NCBI RefSeq assembly: GCF_037023755.1
Contig: NZ_CP146100.1
Location: forward strand, 5,363,501-5,427,500
Origin: Saccharopolyspora sp. SCSIO 74807
GTDB taxonomy: Bacteria; Actinomycetota; Actinomycetes; Mycobacteriales; Pseudonocardiaceae
Length of the DNA: 64,000 bases
Direction: 5' to 3'
In this document: positions 1-9,400 of the stretch, piece after piece
Layout: every line of letters begins with the position of its first letter
Numbering within the stretch: the first letter of the stretch is position 1
Notes under the pieces: model-generated
What the model was told of the DNA's origin: nothing
What the model saw: the letters and a program-made list of their open reading frames with translations, nothing else
Databases searched by the model: none
Position numbers and translations under genes: made by a program

Positions 1-224
1 CCGGAAGCTCGATTCGTGTGGTTGGCGCGCAACTTCGTCCTCGGACACAGAATTACCCCACGGGTTTGATCTTTCGTAGCGTAGGGGTCCTTGATATCAG
101 CCGAGGCGAGGCTACGGTCTCGCCTCGGTCGCGTCTAGGGCTGTTTTCGCAGCTTGCCTGCCTGGTGCTCGCTCGGCATTTCGCCAACGCCCGCGTTCCT
201 CGCGGTACCCGGCCGATGCGTCGG

Positions 225-1245
225 TCAGCACCCTGGTAGGGACAGCTGTGTCCCGCTGAGTGGTGGTGCTGTGGGTGCCGGTTCGGGCTGGAGCTGTTCG
301 AGTATCCAGTCCGGACCGAGGTAGACGATCACCAACCCGTTCGCGCGAAGATAGTTGACCACATCCTCCTCGGCGCCGCTGACCTCCGGCAGCCGGGATC
401 GCAGCCCGTCGAGAAGGTGTTCCTCCCTGACATAGACGCTCTTCAGACCCGGCGCCTCGGCCCGGGCGCTCGTGCGGCCGTGACGGCAGCGGTAACCGGG
501 GCAGTTATGCGCCCAGTGCGAATCGAACCGCCGATCACACGCCCCACACACCACCAACCCCGCCAGCCGATACCTTCGGGTCCCACCGTCCTGGGATCTC
601 CTCGCCGCCCGGATGCCCCGCACCGAACGAAACGTCGCCTCGTCCACCAACGCCGCATGCGCCGGCGCGTCCGACACCGCCCACTCCCCCGCGTTCGTCC
701 GACGGCCCGTACCGCCGGCACGACGAGCCGCCCCGAGGCTCTGGGTCGTGCCGGTGCGGTTCCACACCTGCCTGCCGGTGTAACGCGGATTCTCCAAGAT
801 CCCGGCCACCGTCGGCGTCCTCCACGCCCGCCCCGAACGATGCCGATTCCGCCGCGAATCAGCACCCGACGGACACACCACCCCACGATCGTTGAGCTCC
901 CGTGCAATGCCGGCAATGCTCCGCCCCACCGCACGCTGCTGAAAAATCCACCGCACCCACGGCCCCGTCACCGGATTCGGCTCCAACTGACGCAACCGAC
1001 GCCCCCACCGCGCATGCGCCTCCAACGGATGCGGACCCGCATCCACAAGCCGATACCCATACGGCGGCCGACCACCCAAAAACCGCCCCTGCACACACGC
1101 CTGCGTCCGCATCGCCGGCCAACACCCGATACCGCGACCGCACCACCCCACGCCGCGACTGCGAACCCAACAACACCGTCAACGCCCGATGCTCCGGATC
1201 AGCTAGATCCACCGGCCCATCCGTCTCCCGCAACCACAACTGGAT
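225..1245 (-). pseudogene. Serine recombinase remnant, catalytic domain missing
   Basis: The large serine recombinase family excises or integrates mobile elements. Here the minus strand encodes the motif WLRETDGPVDL, then GGRPPYGYRL typical of the recombinase domain, then a zinc-ribbon with CGACD and a second Cys pair near the C-terminus. The N-terminal resolvase domain of about 120 residues with its catalytic serine is absent: similarity stops at about 1245, where unrelated sequence begins. A single-base insertion near position 1115 separates the first 40 codons from the rest, so the expected reading VLAAMRTQAC is broken. The product cannot be active. It marks an old mobile element at the left edge of a degraded region. 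No attachment site or partner gene was found. Confidence 0.85.
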
Positions 1246-1713
1246 GCCCCGCTCGGCAAGAACCGGTACCGGCTCGGCACCGAGATCGTCAAGCTCAGCG
1301 ACGACGAGGCCGAGCAGACCTGGACGGCAATGCGGACGGCCGACCCCGCCCGGATGACCTACGAGGAAGCTCTGGTCCGGTTACCGACTTCATCACCAGC
1401 ACGGACCCGCAGGCGGCGGGAAACCGGCTGCTGGGGCCGTTCTGATTCGTACGAGCACGAACGTGCGGAACGAATGGACGCAAATCGACTCCGGTGCCGG
1501 ACGAGGACTGCATGTCCGCACCCCAGGCGCGCGAATCCGGCTTGCCCGCCAACATCGCCGGACCGTCCACAGTGCTCGGTGGCGCGCGCAGCGGGGACGT
1601 TCCCCGGATCCAGGCCTTTCACCACCTGTTCGGCTTCCGATCGTCCGGACGGCTGCCGTTCCTGCCGGGAACGGAAAAACGCAGCCACGCCAAGAATAGT
1701 AGCCAGAGCCGAT
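1246..1713. other. Stretch with one unidentified coding remnant
   Basis: No intact gene is visible. From about 1250 to 1385 the plus strand reads as a protein-like stretch containing RYRLGTEIVKLSDDEAEQTW, with codon use like a real gene but no start and no recognisable family. It abuts the broken end of the recombinase and looks like the tail of another disrupted gene. Nothing was seen in the remainder. Confidence 0.4.
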
Positions 1714-1890
1714 CAGTCCCCCGGCACCTACGAGTTGGTCGCCATCTTCGATGCCCTCCACAACATGGACGACCCGGTCGCCGTCGGTCGGCACGTGCAT
1801 GCGTCGCTGCCCCCCGGACGGCACCGCATGCTCTTCGAGCCCGCAGCCGGTGATCAGATCACGGACAACCTGAATCCGGTCGGCCGGCGC
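1714..1890 (+). pseudogene. Class I methyltransferase fragment
   Basis: The frame encodes IFDALHNMDDPVAVGRHVH, then LFEPAAGD and DNLNPVGR. These match the central part of a common actinobacterial SAM-dependent methyltransferase (usual wording FFDCLHDMGDP, EPFAGD, NLNPVGR). Only about 60 residues remain: the SAM-binding N-terminal half and the C-terminal third are gone. It is a gene relic in a run of broken genes and has no expected function. The family assignment rests on motif resemblance only. Confidence 0.6.
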
Positions 1891-2115
1891 TGCCAGCCGC
1901 CCGTAGCGCGGAAACGATCCTCGCCGCCATCCGCCTTCTAGCGCCGTCGTACTCGTCCAGACCTCCGATCACGGCGTCGCCGTCCCGGCGAACCAGCGGC
2001 GGGGCGAGGGTTCACGCCCGAGCCGCCCGGGTACGGCGGGTGCGGGGCGCCGCAGGTTGGAGGCAGTGATGGGACAACCTCGCAGCAGCAAACACCACCC
2101 GGTCTGACGGGCGAG

Positions 2116-2903
2116 ATGACCCCGGTTCCCGATCACGGTGAGACGACCTATACCGGTGCCGTGCGGCTGATCGGCAAGGCCACCGCCATCACCGGCGGCG
2201 ACAGCGGTATCGGGCGTGCCGTGGCGATCGCCTTCGCCCGCGAGGGCGCCGACGTGCTGCTGCCCTACCTCGACGAGCACGAGGACGCCGAGTCCACCGC
2301 ACGACTGGTCGAGGAGGCGGGCAGCAAGTCGGTGCTGGTTCCCGGCGATCTCGCCGAGCCCGCGCACTGCCGCAGCATCATCGAACGCGCCGTCGACGCG
2401 TTCGGCCGGATCGATGTTCTGGTCAACAACGCGGCGTTCCAGACGACGCGCGCGGCTCGAAGACGTCCCCGACGAGGAGTGGGACTACACCCTCGCGGTC
2501 AACCTCAGCGCGTTGTTTCACCTGTGCAAAGCGGCGCTGCCGCACATGGGGCCAGGCGCGTCGATCATCAATTCGACCTCGGTGAACTCTGACATGCCAC
2601 CACCGACGCTGCTGGCCTACGACACCACCAAGCGGGCATCGCCAACTTCACCGCCGGGCTCGCCCGGCTCTACGGCCCACGGGGCATCCGAACGAACAGC
2701 ATCGCCCCCGGCCCGATCTGGACGCCGCTGATTCCCGCGACGATGCCACCCGAGCAAGTCGAGCACTTCGGTGAAGACGTTCCCCTGGGGCGCCCGGACA
2801 ACCCGCTGAACTCGCCGGCACCTACGTCCTGCTCGCCGCCGACGAGTCCAGCTACGTTTCCGGCACTCGCATCGCGGCCACCGGCGGGGAGCCGATCCTC
2901 TGA
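2116..2903 (+). pseudogene. SDR-family oxidoreductase with three frameshifts
   Basis: This was a short-chain dehydrogenase of the YghA-like group (N-terminal extension MTPVPDHGETTY, then GKATAITGGDSGIGRAVAIA for NAD(P) binding, then VNNAAF). Reading must shift frame near 2455 (before LEDVPDEEWDYTL), near 2632 (before IANFTAGLA) and near 2805 (before TYVLLAADESSYVSGT) to recover the full family sequence ending at the stop in 2901-2903. The active-site region reads LLAYDTTK where YATTK is usual. Each lesion is a small indel. Because neighbouring genes are also broken while the rest of the window is not, true decay is more likely than sequencing error. Confidence 0.85.
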
Positions 2904-3025
2904 CGCCACACTGGTACCCGGTGCGGCTGGAAACACCCGTCGCGGCCCATGTCTTCGGAGGGCGAGCGATCGTCGACCGGTTCGGCCGCAGCAGACCTGT
3001 CTGGCCAAACGGCGGCGGGCATCGG

Positions 3026-3247
3026 TCAGATGAAGCTGCGGCTGTTCAGGAAGTGCAGTGCGGCTCGGTCGGGGCTCGCGCCGTGCAGGTCGACCATGCC
3101 GTTCAGTTCCACCATCGTCTCTTCGGTGAGCTCCTGCCCGATTCTCCGGGCGAGTTCGCCAACTTCGGGATGTGCCCGCACGAGTTCCGAGCGCGTGGTG
3201 AGCGCTGCGAGCTGGGTGCTGAACTGCGTCTTCTCACCACCGGCAAC
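3026..3247 (-). pseudogene. C-terminal tail of OpuC-type substrate-binding protein
   Basis: In a different frame from the permease piece upstream, the minus strand reads LTTRSELVRAHPEVGELA, then LTEETMVELNGMVDLHG and ends with SRSFI and a stop. This is the C-terminus of a glycine betaine/choline/proline ABC-transporter binding protein (family ending like ELNGKVDVDG...LKSKGFI). The signal peptide and about 75 percent of the protein are missing. A deletion has fused this tail to the preceding permease gene, so neither product is functional. The family call is firm although the fragment is short. Confidence 0.7.
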
Positions 3248-3522
3248 AGCGCGTACATGGTGAGCGCGACGATCGACGGCGCGTTGCCTAGCCCCAGCGG
3301 TGCGATGAGCAGGCCGAACAACGCGTACGAGGGGATCGTCAGCAGCAGCGCGGTGGCGCCGAGCACCGCGGCGCGCAGGGCGTCGGTGCGGTAGACCACT
3401 ACCGCCACCGGCACTCCGATCAGCACCGCCAGGCCGAGCCCTTCGAGGACGAGCACAGCGTGCGCGGTCGTCGCCCCGAGGACCTCCGTCCAGTTTCCGG
3501 CGAGATATTCGAGGAATCCCAT
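3244..3522 (-). pseudogene. OpuCB-type osmolyte ABC permease, truncated
   Basis: The first 93 residues are a normal start of a compatible-solute ABC permease: MGFLEYLAGNWTEVL, two or three hydrophobic segments, then LTIPSYALFGLLIAPLGLG and IVALTMYALLPVV. A family member should continue with RNT and two more membrane helices, about 210 residues in all. Instead the frame is lost at about 3244 and the tail of the binding protein follows. The gene starts 16 bases after the hydrolase gene upstream and was probably part of the same transcription unit. It is a deletion product between permease and binding-protein genes of one transporter operon. Confidence 0.75.
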
Positions 3523-3537
3523 GCCGCGGGTGCTCGC

Positions 3538-4449
3538 CTAGCCCACCGGCGCGCGGTCGAGCGCGTCGGCGAAGAAGTCGTCGAGCCGGTCGACGAGGCC
3601 GCAGAAGGTCGGGTGCTCGTCGAACATGAACTCGGTGTGTCCGGCGTCGTCGATGAGTTCCAGCCGCTTGGGCTCAGCCGCATGTGCGTAGAGGGAGCGG
3701 GCCTCTTCGGGCTTGTGCAGTTCGTTGGTACTGCCGTGGACCACCAGCAGCGGGCGCGGGGCGATGCGGTGCGCCACCGCTTCAGGGGAGAACCGCAGGA
3801 GCATGTCGGCGGATTCCAGGGTGACGCCGGAACCGAAGCCGGGGGCGCGGTAGAGCTCCGTGCCGACGTAGCCGTCGGTGTTGTCGTCCAGGTCAAGCCG
3901 TACGATGTCCCACGGTGAAGTGATCTCGGAACGGCCGAGTTCGGTGCGACGTGCGCGATCGGCCATGACCCGCTCCAGCAGGCTGTTCCACGTCCGCTCG
4001 TCGTGCATGGCGCGAGTGGAACGGGCGCCGTCGGCAATGGCGTTGACGGACGCGACGGCCCGGACGCGCGGGTCCTCGGCCGCTTCGGAGACGACGACGC
4101 CGCCGCCCATGCCCCAGCCGAGCAGCCCGATCCGGTCTGCGTCGAGTTCGTCCACAGCGGACACCCGGTCGACAGCGGCACGCAGGTCCTCGGCCCACTC
4201 CTGCGGAATCAGCCTGCCACGTTCCCCTTCGCTGAAGCCGAAACCGCGGTAGTCGAAAGCGAGCACCGCATAGCCCCGAGGTGTGAGCGCGCGGGCGAAG
4301 CGCTCCGGGTGGATGACCTTCAAGCCCTGGAATCCGGACGACGGGACGACCACCGGGTACGGGGCGCCCGCACCGCCGTCGTCGGGCAGGTGCAGGTCAG
4401 CGTCCAAGCGCAGGCCGCTGCTGAAGAACGGCAGAGGTCGGGAGATCAC
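3538..4449 (-). CDS. Alpha/beta hydrolase without a visible nucleophile serine
   Basis: A cytosolic alpha/beta-hydrolase fold protein of 303 residues, near the dienelactone-hydrolase and acetyl-xylan-esterase-like groups. The oxyanion region (VPSSGFQGLK), the strand AVLAFDYRGFGFSEGE, an acidic residue near the C-terminus and the catalytic-type histidine in DDAGHTEF are present. The nucleophile elbow, normally G-x-S-x-G, reads GWGMGG with Gly where Ser is expected. Either the protein is non-catalytic, or it uses an unusual mechanism, or a substitution has disabled it. It starts at a GTG behind AAGGAGG and lies 20 bases after an IclR-type regulator gene on the same strand, so it is the likely target of that regulator. 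Substrate unknown. Confidence 0.85.
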   Translation of the reverse strand: MISRPLPFFSSGLRLDADLHLPDDGGAGAPYPVVVPSSGFQGLKVIHPERFARALTPRGYAVLAFDYRGFGFSEGERGRLIPQEWAEDLRAAVDRVSAVDELDADRIGLLGWGMGGGVVVSEAAEDPRVRAVASVNAIADGARSTRAMHDERTWNSLLERVMADRARRTELGRSEITSPWDIVRLDLDDNTDGYVGTELYRAPGFGSGVTLESADMLLRFSPEAVAHRIAPRPLLVVHGSTNELHKPEEARSLYAHAAEPKRLELIDDAGHTEFMFDEHPTFCGLVDRLDDFFADALDRAPVG

Positions 4450-4469
4450 GATTCCTCCTTGTCGGTGGG

Positions 4470-5282
4470 TTACCGGCCCGGTATGTCCTGGCCGGTGGTC
4501 TTATCGCAGGCCGACTCGATACCGGCCATCGCGCGTGAGATCCGCCCTGCCGCAGTGCGGACGATGCGCCCGGCGCGGTCTAGGTCGCGGCCGAGGCGGA
4601 ACTTCGGCGCGGAAACGTTCAGCGCTGCGACCACGCGGTTGCGGAAGTCGCGCACGGGTGCGGCCGCGGCGACGAGGCATTCTTCGAACTCCTCGTGCAC
4701 CAGGGCGTAGCCGCGGGCGCGGGCCTCGCGCACGCGGGAGATCACTTCCTCGGCGTCCTGCGGGGCGCGTGGGCCCGCCCGGTCGAACACGGCGTCGTCG
4801 AGCAGGTCCCTGATCTCGTCATCGTCGTGGTCGAACAGCAGCGCCCGGCCGGACGAGGTGGTGTGCAGCGGAGTCACCCGGCCCACCCAGCCCGCCGTCT
4901 GCACGGCGCGCATCGGGCTCTCCGACATCACGGTCAGCGCACCGTCGCCGTCGAGCACGGTCAAGTGCGCACGTTCCTTGGTCACCGACACGACGCTGCG
5001 CAGCACCGGCGGCGCCTCCGCCAACAACCGCTGCTGGCCGACGTGGGCGGCCATCGTGAACATCCGCCAGCCCAGCCGGTAGCCGAGCGTCTCGGGATCG
5101 CGAGCGACCATCCCGGTCTCTTCGAGCACCCGCAACGCACGGGAGATCTGCGTCTTCTCCCTCCGCACGCGGCGGGCGATCTCGACCACTCCGAGGCTGC
5201 CCCGTTCGGCAGCGTCCACCGAGCCCAAGACCCCCAGGATGGCCGCCGCGCGGTGAACGCTGGACGAGCTTTCCTGATTCAT
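4470..5282 (-). CDS. IclR-family transcriptional regulator
   Basis: A 270-residue DNA-binding regulator. Residues 8-70 form the winged helix-turn-helix (VVEIARRVRREKTQISRALR, then wing), and the rest is the IclR effector-binding domain with HTTSSGRALL and the C-terminal GYALVHEEFEECL...AAAAPVRDF signature. The start at 5282 (MNQESSSS) was chosen because the longer frame upstream has no family similarity. The gene is followed after 20 bases by the alpha/beta hydrolase and sits downstream of a nitrilase and a DUF6282-type hydrolase on the same strand. It probably controls these catabolic genes in response to a small acid; the ligand is not known. Confidence 0.9.
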   Translation of the reverse strand: MNQESSSSVHRAAAILGVLGSVDAAERGSLGVVEIARRVRREKTQISRALRVLEETGMVARDPETLGYRLGWRMFTMAAHVGQQRLLAEAPPVLRSVVSVTKERAHLTVLDGDGALTVMSESPMRAVQTAGWVGRVTPLHTTSSGRALLFDHDDDEIRDLLDDAVFDRAGPRAPQDAEEVISRVREARARGYALVHEEFEECLVAAAAPVRDFRNRVVAALNVSAPKFRLGRDLDRAGRIVRTAAGRISRAMAGIESACDKTTGQDIPGR

Positions 5283-5590
5283 GGCCGGAATAGTGAAAGC
5301 CGCACGTGGCGCGGGCAACCATCGTTGCTGCCCGAGCAACGGCAAGTTCCTCGCTGATCGGCATGTCGCACGCACCAGTTCGGAGTGAAGTGTCCGAGGA
5401 GACGTCCGGCCGGAGCCGATAGGCGGTTCCCGCCCATTCCTTCCCGCGGTCGCATCGCTGGACGAACCTCGTCGAGCACCACGCCGGGTTCGACGCCGTG
5501 CGTGCGCCGTTGCGGAGCGATCTCGCTGATTCCGGTGATGTGGCGGGAATGTCAGGTCTCGGGCCGCGCGGAAGTCAGCTGCCGATGGTG
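5283..5590. other. Intergenic stretch upstream of the IclR gene
   Basis: No gene is visible on either strand. It should hold the promoter of the IclR gene (minus strand) and the end of the transcript from the two hydrolase genes upstream. No clear terminator hairpin or operator palindrome was recognised by eye. Confidence 0.5.
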
Positions 5591-6454
5591 CTAGCGGCTC
5601 ACCAGTGCGTCAGGCCGCTCGCCCGCGCAGGCACGCAGCGCGCCGCGGTCGAGGCCCTGCCCGGTGAGCACGTCGACGAGCAGTTCCAATGCCTCGGGCG
5701 GATTCGGCGAGTCCTGCTGGCCGGCGTCCGAGGACAGCACCACGTTGGCCAGCCCGACCTCGTCGGCGAACGCCGCCAGCATTTCCGGAGTGCACCCGGT
5801 CTGGTGCAGCAGCTGGAACGTCGTGATCTCGGCGAGCGCCCCGTGCGCGATCAGGGCCGTCGCTTGCGACGCCGTCATGGCGGGCACGGTGTAGCTCGGA
5901 TGGGTCAGCAGGATCCTGCGCACCCCCTGCTGCCGGGCCGTGGGAACCAGCCAGGCCGCCTCGTCCCCGCTGATGTGGCCGGTCGCCAGCACCGCGTCGG
6001 CTTCCGCGATCAGCCGGCAGATCGCCCGCGCGTCGTCAGCGGTGGACGGATCCACCGGCGGGAGCGCGTAGCTATGGCCCGACAGCTCCGGACGGGTACC
6101 GCACAGGCTGGGCAATCTCGCCGACCGCTGGGTGTGCGCATCGGCCGTCGGCATCCACACGAAGCGGCCACCTGCGTCCAGGCATGCCGCCACTGCAGCG
6201 GGATTGACGCCACCGACGTGCTGGTTGAGCGCGATGCCGCCGTACACGCGCACCGGCTGCCCGCGGCCCGCTGCGACCGCGCGCCCGACCGTAGACTCGT
6301 AGTGTCCTTTGAGGACGCAACCGGTGAATCCCGCAGCCGCGTAAGCGGCCACCACGTCCCGGTCATCGGCCCGGCGCGGCGTCACGTCCGGTGCGGCATG
6401 CACATGGAGGTCGAACACGCCGACCACTGTGGGACCCGACCCGGTCGTTGACAA
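5591..6454 (-). CDS. DUF6282-like metal-dependent hydrolase
   Basis: A protein of about 287 residues with an amidohydrolase/PHP-like pattern. It has an early FDLHVHAAPD metal-binding motif, GCVLKGHYEST, GGIALNQHVGGVN, a conserved VWMPTADA, LATGHISGDEA, LLTHPSYTVP, and a late acidic VVLSSDAGQ. These are hallmarks of the DUF6282 family, whose members are assumed to hydrolyse small amides or lactams. The start is uncertain: TTG at 6454 and GTG at 6427 are both possible, since the upstream nitrilase ends at 6484. The two genes are probably co-transcribed. Substrate unknown; the nitrilase and regulator neighbours suggest breakdown of a nitrogen-containing compound. Confidence 0.75.
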   Translation of the reverse strand: MSTTGSGPTVVGVFDLHVHAAPDVTPRRADDRDVVAAYAAAGFTGCVLKGHYESTVGRAVAAGRGQPVRVYGGIALNQHVGGVNPAAVAACLDAGGRFVWMPTADAHTQRSARLPSLCGTRPELSGHSYALPPVDPSTADDARAICRLIAEADAVLATGHISGDEAAWLVPTARQQGVRRILLTHPSYTVPAMTASQATALIAHGALAEITTFQLLHQTGCTPEMLAAFADEVGLANVVLSSDAGQQDSPNPPEALELLVDVLTGQGLDRGALRACAGERPDALVSR

Positions 6455-6483
6455 CGCTCGTTGCTCGCCCGGCAATGCGGCGA

Positions 6484-7314
6484 TCAGTCCGCGCCTTCCT
6501 CCAGCAACCTGTTGACCTCCCGCGACACCAAGCCGAACCGGGACTCCTGCAACAACGGCATCTCTCGGCGCCGCCTCCGCGCCGCCTGCACCTCGATGTC
6601 GACAACGGTCAGCGCGGAATCCCAGCGGGGTGCCTCGGCGACCACCTCGCCCCACGGATCGAGCACCCTCGATCCGCCCCAGAACGAAACACCTGCCTCG
6701 TCACCGACCCTGTTGACGAACACCACCCAGCACTGCTGCATTCGCGCGATGAACAGCAGCAAGTCGCGCCAATACGACTCGGTGTCGACGGCACCGGGCG
6801 CCACACCGGAGGCGCTGTTGGCCGGCACCAACAGCACTTCCGCACCGTCTTGGGCGGCCAGCCAGGGCAATACGGGCTGCCAGGCGTCGTTGCAGACCAA
6901 CGTCGCCATCCGTGCGTGCCGCGTCTCGTAGGCGCGCAGCGCCGTCCCAGGGCTGGCGTGCTTGCGCTCCTCCCAGCTCAAGTAGTTCGGCAAGTAGAGC
7001 TTGCGATGGGTGTGCAGCACGTGGCCATCAGCGCAGTAGGTCGCCGAGTTGTACCGCCGCAGACGGCCGTCCTCGTGCAGGCCGACGAGCACGTCCGGCC
7101 CGAAGCGCGACAACCGCGCAACCCGATCATCGGTCACCGCGATCGACCGGTCATCGGGCAGTTTCCCGAGCGCGTAACCGTGCAAGCTCAGCTCCGGGAA
7201 GACCACGAGTTCGACCTCGCGCTCGGCCGCCTGCCGCACGACCGCCTCGGCAGCACCGGAATTCGCCTCGACATCACCAAGCGCCGTATCGACCTGCGCC
7301 AAAGCCAGCCGCAT
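6484..7314 (-). CDS. Nitrilase-superfamily C-N hydrolase
   Basis: A 276-residue carbon-nitrogen hydrolase. The catalytic triad is visible: Glu in FPELSLHGY, Lys in HRKLYLPNY, and Cys in LVCNDAWQP. The length fits amidase-type members such as carbamoylases rather than true nitrilases of about 340 residues, and the CNDAW form also favours amidase or carbamoylase activity. The start at 7314 was chosen because GGGAGAGG lies seven bases upstream; a longer start at 7341 is less well supported. It is the first gene of a minus-strand run with the DUF6282-like hydrolase. The actual amide or nitrile substrate cannot be read from the sequence. Confidence 0.9.
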   Translation of the reverse strand: MRLALAQVDTALGDVEANSGAAEAVVRQAAEREVELVVFPELSLHGYALGKLPDDRSIAVTDDRVARLSRFGPDVLVGLHEDGRLRRYNSATYCADGHVLHTHRKLYLPNYLSWEERKHASPGTALRAYETRHARMATLVCNDAWQPVLPWLAAQDGAEVLLVPANSASGVAPGAVDTESYWRDLLLFIARMQQCWVVFVNRVGDEAGVSFWGGSRVLDPWGEVVAEAPRWDSALTVVDIEVQAARRRRREMPLLQESRFGLVSREVNRLLEEGAD

Positions 7315-7671
7315 CCACAACCTCTCCCAACGAGCCGACATCCTGCTACGGCAAGTGCCGCCTCCGAGTCCTGGCACGCTGCATAACTGCTGGCACACGC
7401 AGCCGCCAAGCATCGTTGCTGGACCGACAACGCGGACGTCGCCGTTCTCGCGCTCCCAACAGGAGCCGATGCGCCGCCACCGAGGCGCAGTGTGGCTCCG
7501 TACGGACCCAGCCCCCTGTTGCGTGCGGCCGCGCAGGCCCTGGCGCACGCCGGTTCGCAGTCCTAAGTGGATTCCGATGGACTTCCCGGCGTGCCGGCGG
7601 AAACGGTGCGGAAAGTGCGAGCTCGAGCCTAGGGTTCGCGAGCTGGAGCGGACCATCGAGGCGCAAACCCG
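7315..7671. other. Intergenic stretch between nitrilase and oxidase remnant
   Basis: This stretch separates the divergent nitrilase gene from the amine-oxidase relic. A frame is open on the plus strand but shows no amine-oxidase similarity before about 7672, so the missing FAD-binding half of that gene has been deleted or replaced here. The nitrilase promoter must lie in it. No operator was recognised. Confidence 0.45.
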
Positions 7672-8249
7672 CAATCGACTTTACCCCGCCATCGGTCACC
7701 AACCGCATCACCTTCAGCCCCGCACTGCCGGTACGGCGGGCCGGACTGCAACAACGCATGCCGATGGGGTCGGTGATCAAGATGCACATCGCCTACCCGA
7801 CACCCTTCTGGCGCCACCGCGGGTTGAGCGGCGCGGCCATGAGCACCGACCGCGCCCTGGCGCTCGTCTTCGACCAGACGCTCCAGAACGAGAGCGTCGG
7901 GGTGCTCGTCGGTCTCATCGAGGGCGAGCATGCAGTGCAGTACAGCCAGCTGAGCGTCGACGAGCGTCGCGAAGCCGTCATCGAGGACCTCGTCCACTAC
8001 TTCGGCGAAGACGCCGCGTCTCCGATCGAGTACGTCGATTACGACTGGATCCGGGACGAGTGGGCCGAGGGCGGCTACGGCGCCCACATGCCACCCGGCA
8101 TCGTGACCGGCTACGGCGACACCATCCGTGAACCCGTCGGGCGGATCCACTGGGCCGGCACCGAAACCGCCACCGAACACATCGGCTACTTCGAAGGTGC
8201 ATTGCAATCAGGCATCCGAGCCGCGCGCGAAGTCATCGACGCAGGCTGA
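7672..8249 (+). pseudogene. Flavin amine oxidase, N-terminal half lost
   Basis: About 190 residues match the C-terminal half of bacterial flavin monoamine or putrescine oxidases: TPPSVTNRITFSPALP, RMPMGSVIKMHIAYPTPFWR, the substrate-domain strand, YVDYDWIRDEWAEGGYG, and the FAD-contacting end GRIHWAGTETATEH...GYFEGALQSG. The N-terminal Rossmann motif that binds FAD is absent upstream, where a further 250 residues should be. The frame itself is unbroken in the part that remains. It is a deletion relic. The short gene downstream starts 30 bases after it with its own ribosome binding site. Confidence 0.8.
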
Positions 8250-8278
8250 CCGGGCACACCACGATCGGAGGCAAGAAG

Positions 8279-8749
8279 ATGAAGTTCGCGGACTTCGCCG
8301 ACGGGTTCCGCCTCGAATTGGCCAACCGAGAGTTCGCCCGCAGCGCGATGACCCTGCTCGCGGCCCGCGCCGGAGGATGCGACTCGGGACCGTTCTGGGT
8401 CGGCTACGCGAAGCTGGAGGAATTCAACGCACCCAGGTACCGAGCCGCCGCCCGACGAATGAAAATCAGCTTCGAACCCGACTGGAGGACCCGTACCCGA
8501 GGCTGGCTCGTTGGCCACACGCCCATGCCGCTCTTGCACGAACTCCTGCGGATCGCGTACCCGCGGACCGTCGAGTACGCCGAAGACATCAGACGACTCA
8601 AAGACGCAGGGCCACCACGGGAAGCGGCCTTCCTCGATTACATGATCAGGCAGGAGGACCTCCAGGTGCGCATGATGCACGCAGCCTTGATCGGGACCGC
8701 CAGCGAGGTAACCGCGCTGGTCGACGAATTCATCGCATCGGAGCGCTGA
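8279..8749 (+). CDS. Hypothetical helical protein, 156 aa
   Basis: An intact frame starting at ATG with GGAGGCAAGAAG directly upstream. The product is soluble, rich in helix-forming residues and charged. It opens with MKFADFADGFRLELA, has an internal GWLVGHTPMPLLHELLRIAY, and ends in an amphipathic helix around VDEFIASER. No signal peptide, membrane segment, metal-binding motif or known domain was recognised. It follows the amine-oxidase remnant by 30 bases and was probably co-transcribed with the original oxidase. Its good ribosome binding site and lack of lesions suggest it may still be made. Confidence 0.6.
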   Translation: MKFADFADGFRLELANREFARSAMTLLAARAGGCDSGPFWVGYAKLEEFNAPRYRAAARRMKISFEPDWRTRTRGWLVGHTPMPLLHELLRIAYPRTVEYAEDIRRLKDAGPPREAAFLDYMIRQEDLQVRMMHAALIGTASEVTALVDEFIASER

Positions 8750-9043
8750 CGACAAACCCATCAAAGTACTTTGCGGAACCTGGCGGATTTTGCACTGCCA
8801 GCAAATGGAACAAATACAACGCCTAGGGAGGCCCATCATCGCTGAACTTCTTGTTGGATGAGCTCAGCCGTGCGCCCGGCCAGCCGAATGTGCAGCAATG
8901 CGTCTTCTTCGAAGCCGTCGCCGACACGGGCCCGGACCTCCGCCGTGCCCGTGAGGCCAAGCGGCTCCCGCTCCGGTTGGCTGAACGGGGTCAACGAGCT
9001 CCCCGTCCGCTACACGCAGCAGACCCCGGCGGCGAGGATGTCT
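8750..9043. other. Intergenic stretch with a possible protein relic
   Basis: No intact gene. On the minus strand, about 8850-8960, a frame contains EVRARVGDGFEEDALLHIRL and ends in a stop. It reads like the C-terminus of some protein but has no start, and no family was recognised. The rest holds nothing clear. Confidence 0.3.
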
Positions 9044-9400
9044 CTACAGCGGTAGCCCGGCCTTCGGGGAGAGCCACCTGGCTTCGTCGGTCTTGCGTAG
9101 AGCGGCGATGGTCGGCTGGTGCCGTTCGATATACCCGATCACCTGATCAAACATGTTGATGATCTCGTGCATCTCGCCGTGTGCCGCATACACCGCCGGG
9201 CGGCTGGTGTCGAGCTTGGTCATCAGCACGCTCACGAGGTGCCGGAACTCGTACAGGATTGAGGTGTCCACTGCCGCGTAGCAGCACAGCTCGTCGCTGA
9301 CCTGGGCGGTTGTCTGCTCGCGTACGGCATTGACGGCCGCTTCAAGCGCATCGCGGGCGTGGTACAGCGTCTCAAGCGGGTGCTCAGCGGGTGCGCTCAT
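9044..9400 (-). CDS. Hypothetical protein, 118 aa
   Basis: A small soluble, mostly helical protein starting at ATG with AGGAGAAGCGTC upstream. Residues 5-30 (LETLYHARDALEAAVNAVRE) and 70-100 (HEIINMFDQVIGYIERHQPT) look like amphipathic helices, with two adjacent cysteines (CCYAAVD) between. No known domain was recognised. The start codon overlaps the stop of a short hydrophobic frame (9397-9600) by four bases in ATGA form, which suggests coupled translation. Function unknown. Confidence 0.6.
   Translation of the reverse strand: MSAPAEHPLETLYHARDALEAAVNAVREQTTAQVSDELCCYAAVDTSILYEFRHLVSVLMTKLDTSRPAVYAAHGEMHEIINMFDQVIGYIERHQPTIAALRKTDEARWLSPKAGLPL

Noticed and set aside
417-1445. Long open frame of 342 codons on the plus strand
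   Set aside because: It is antisense to the recombinase remnant and has a Pro/Arg/Thr-rich composition without any domain; it is a by-product of high GC content.
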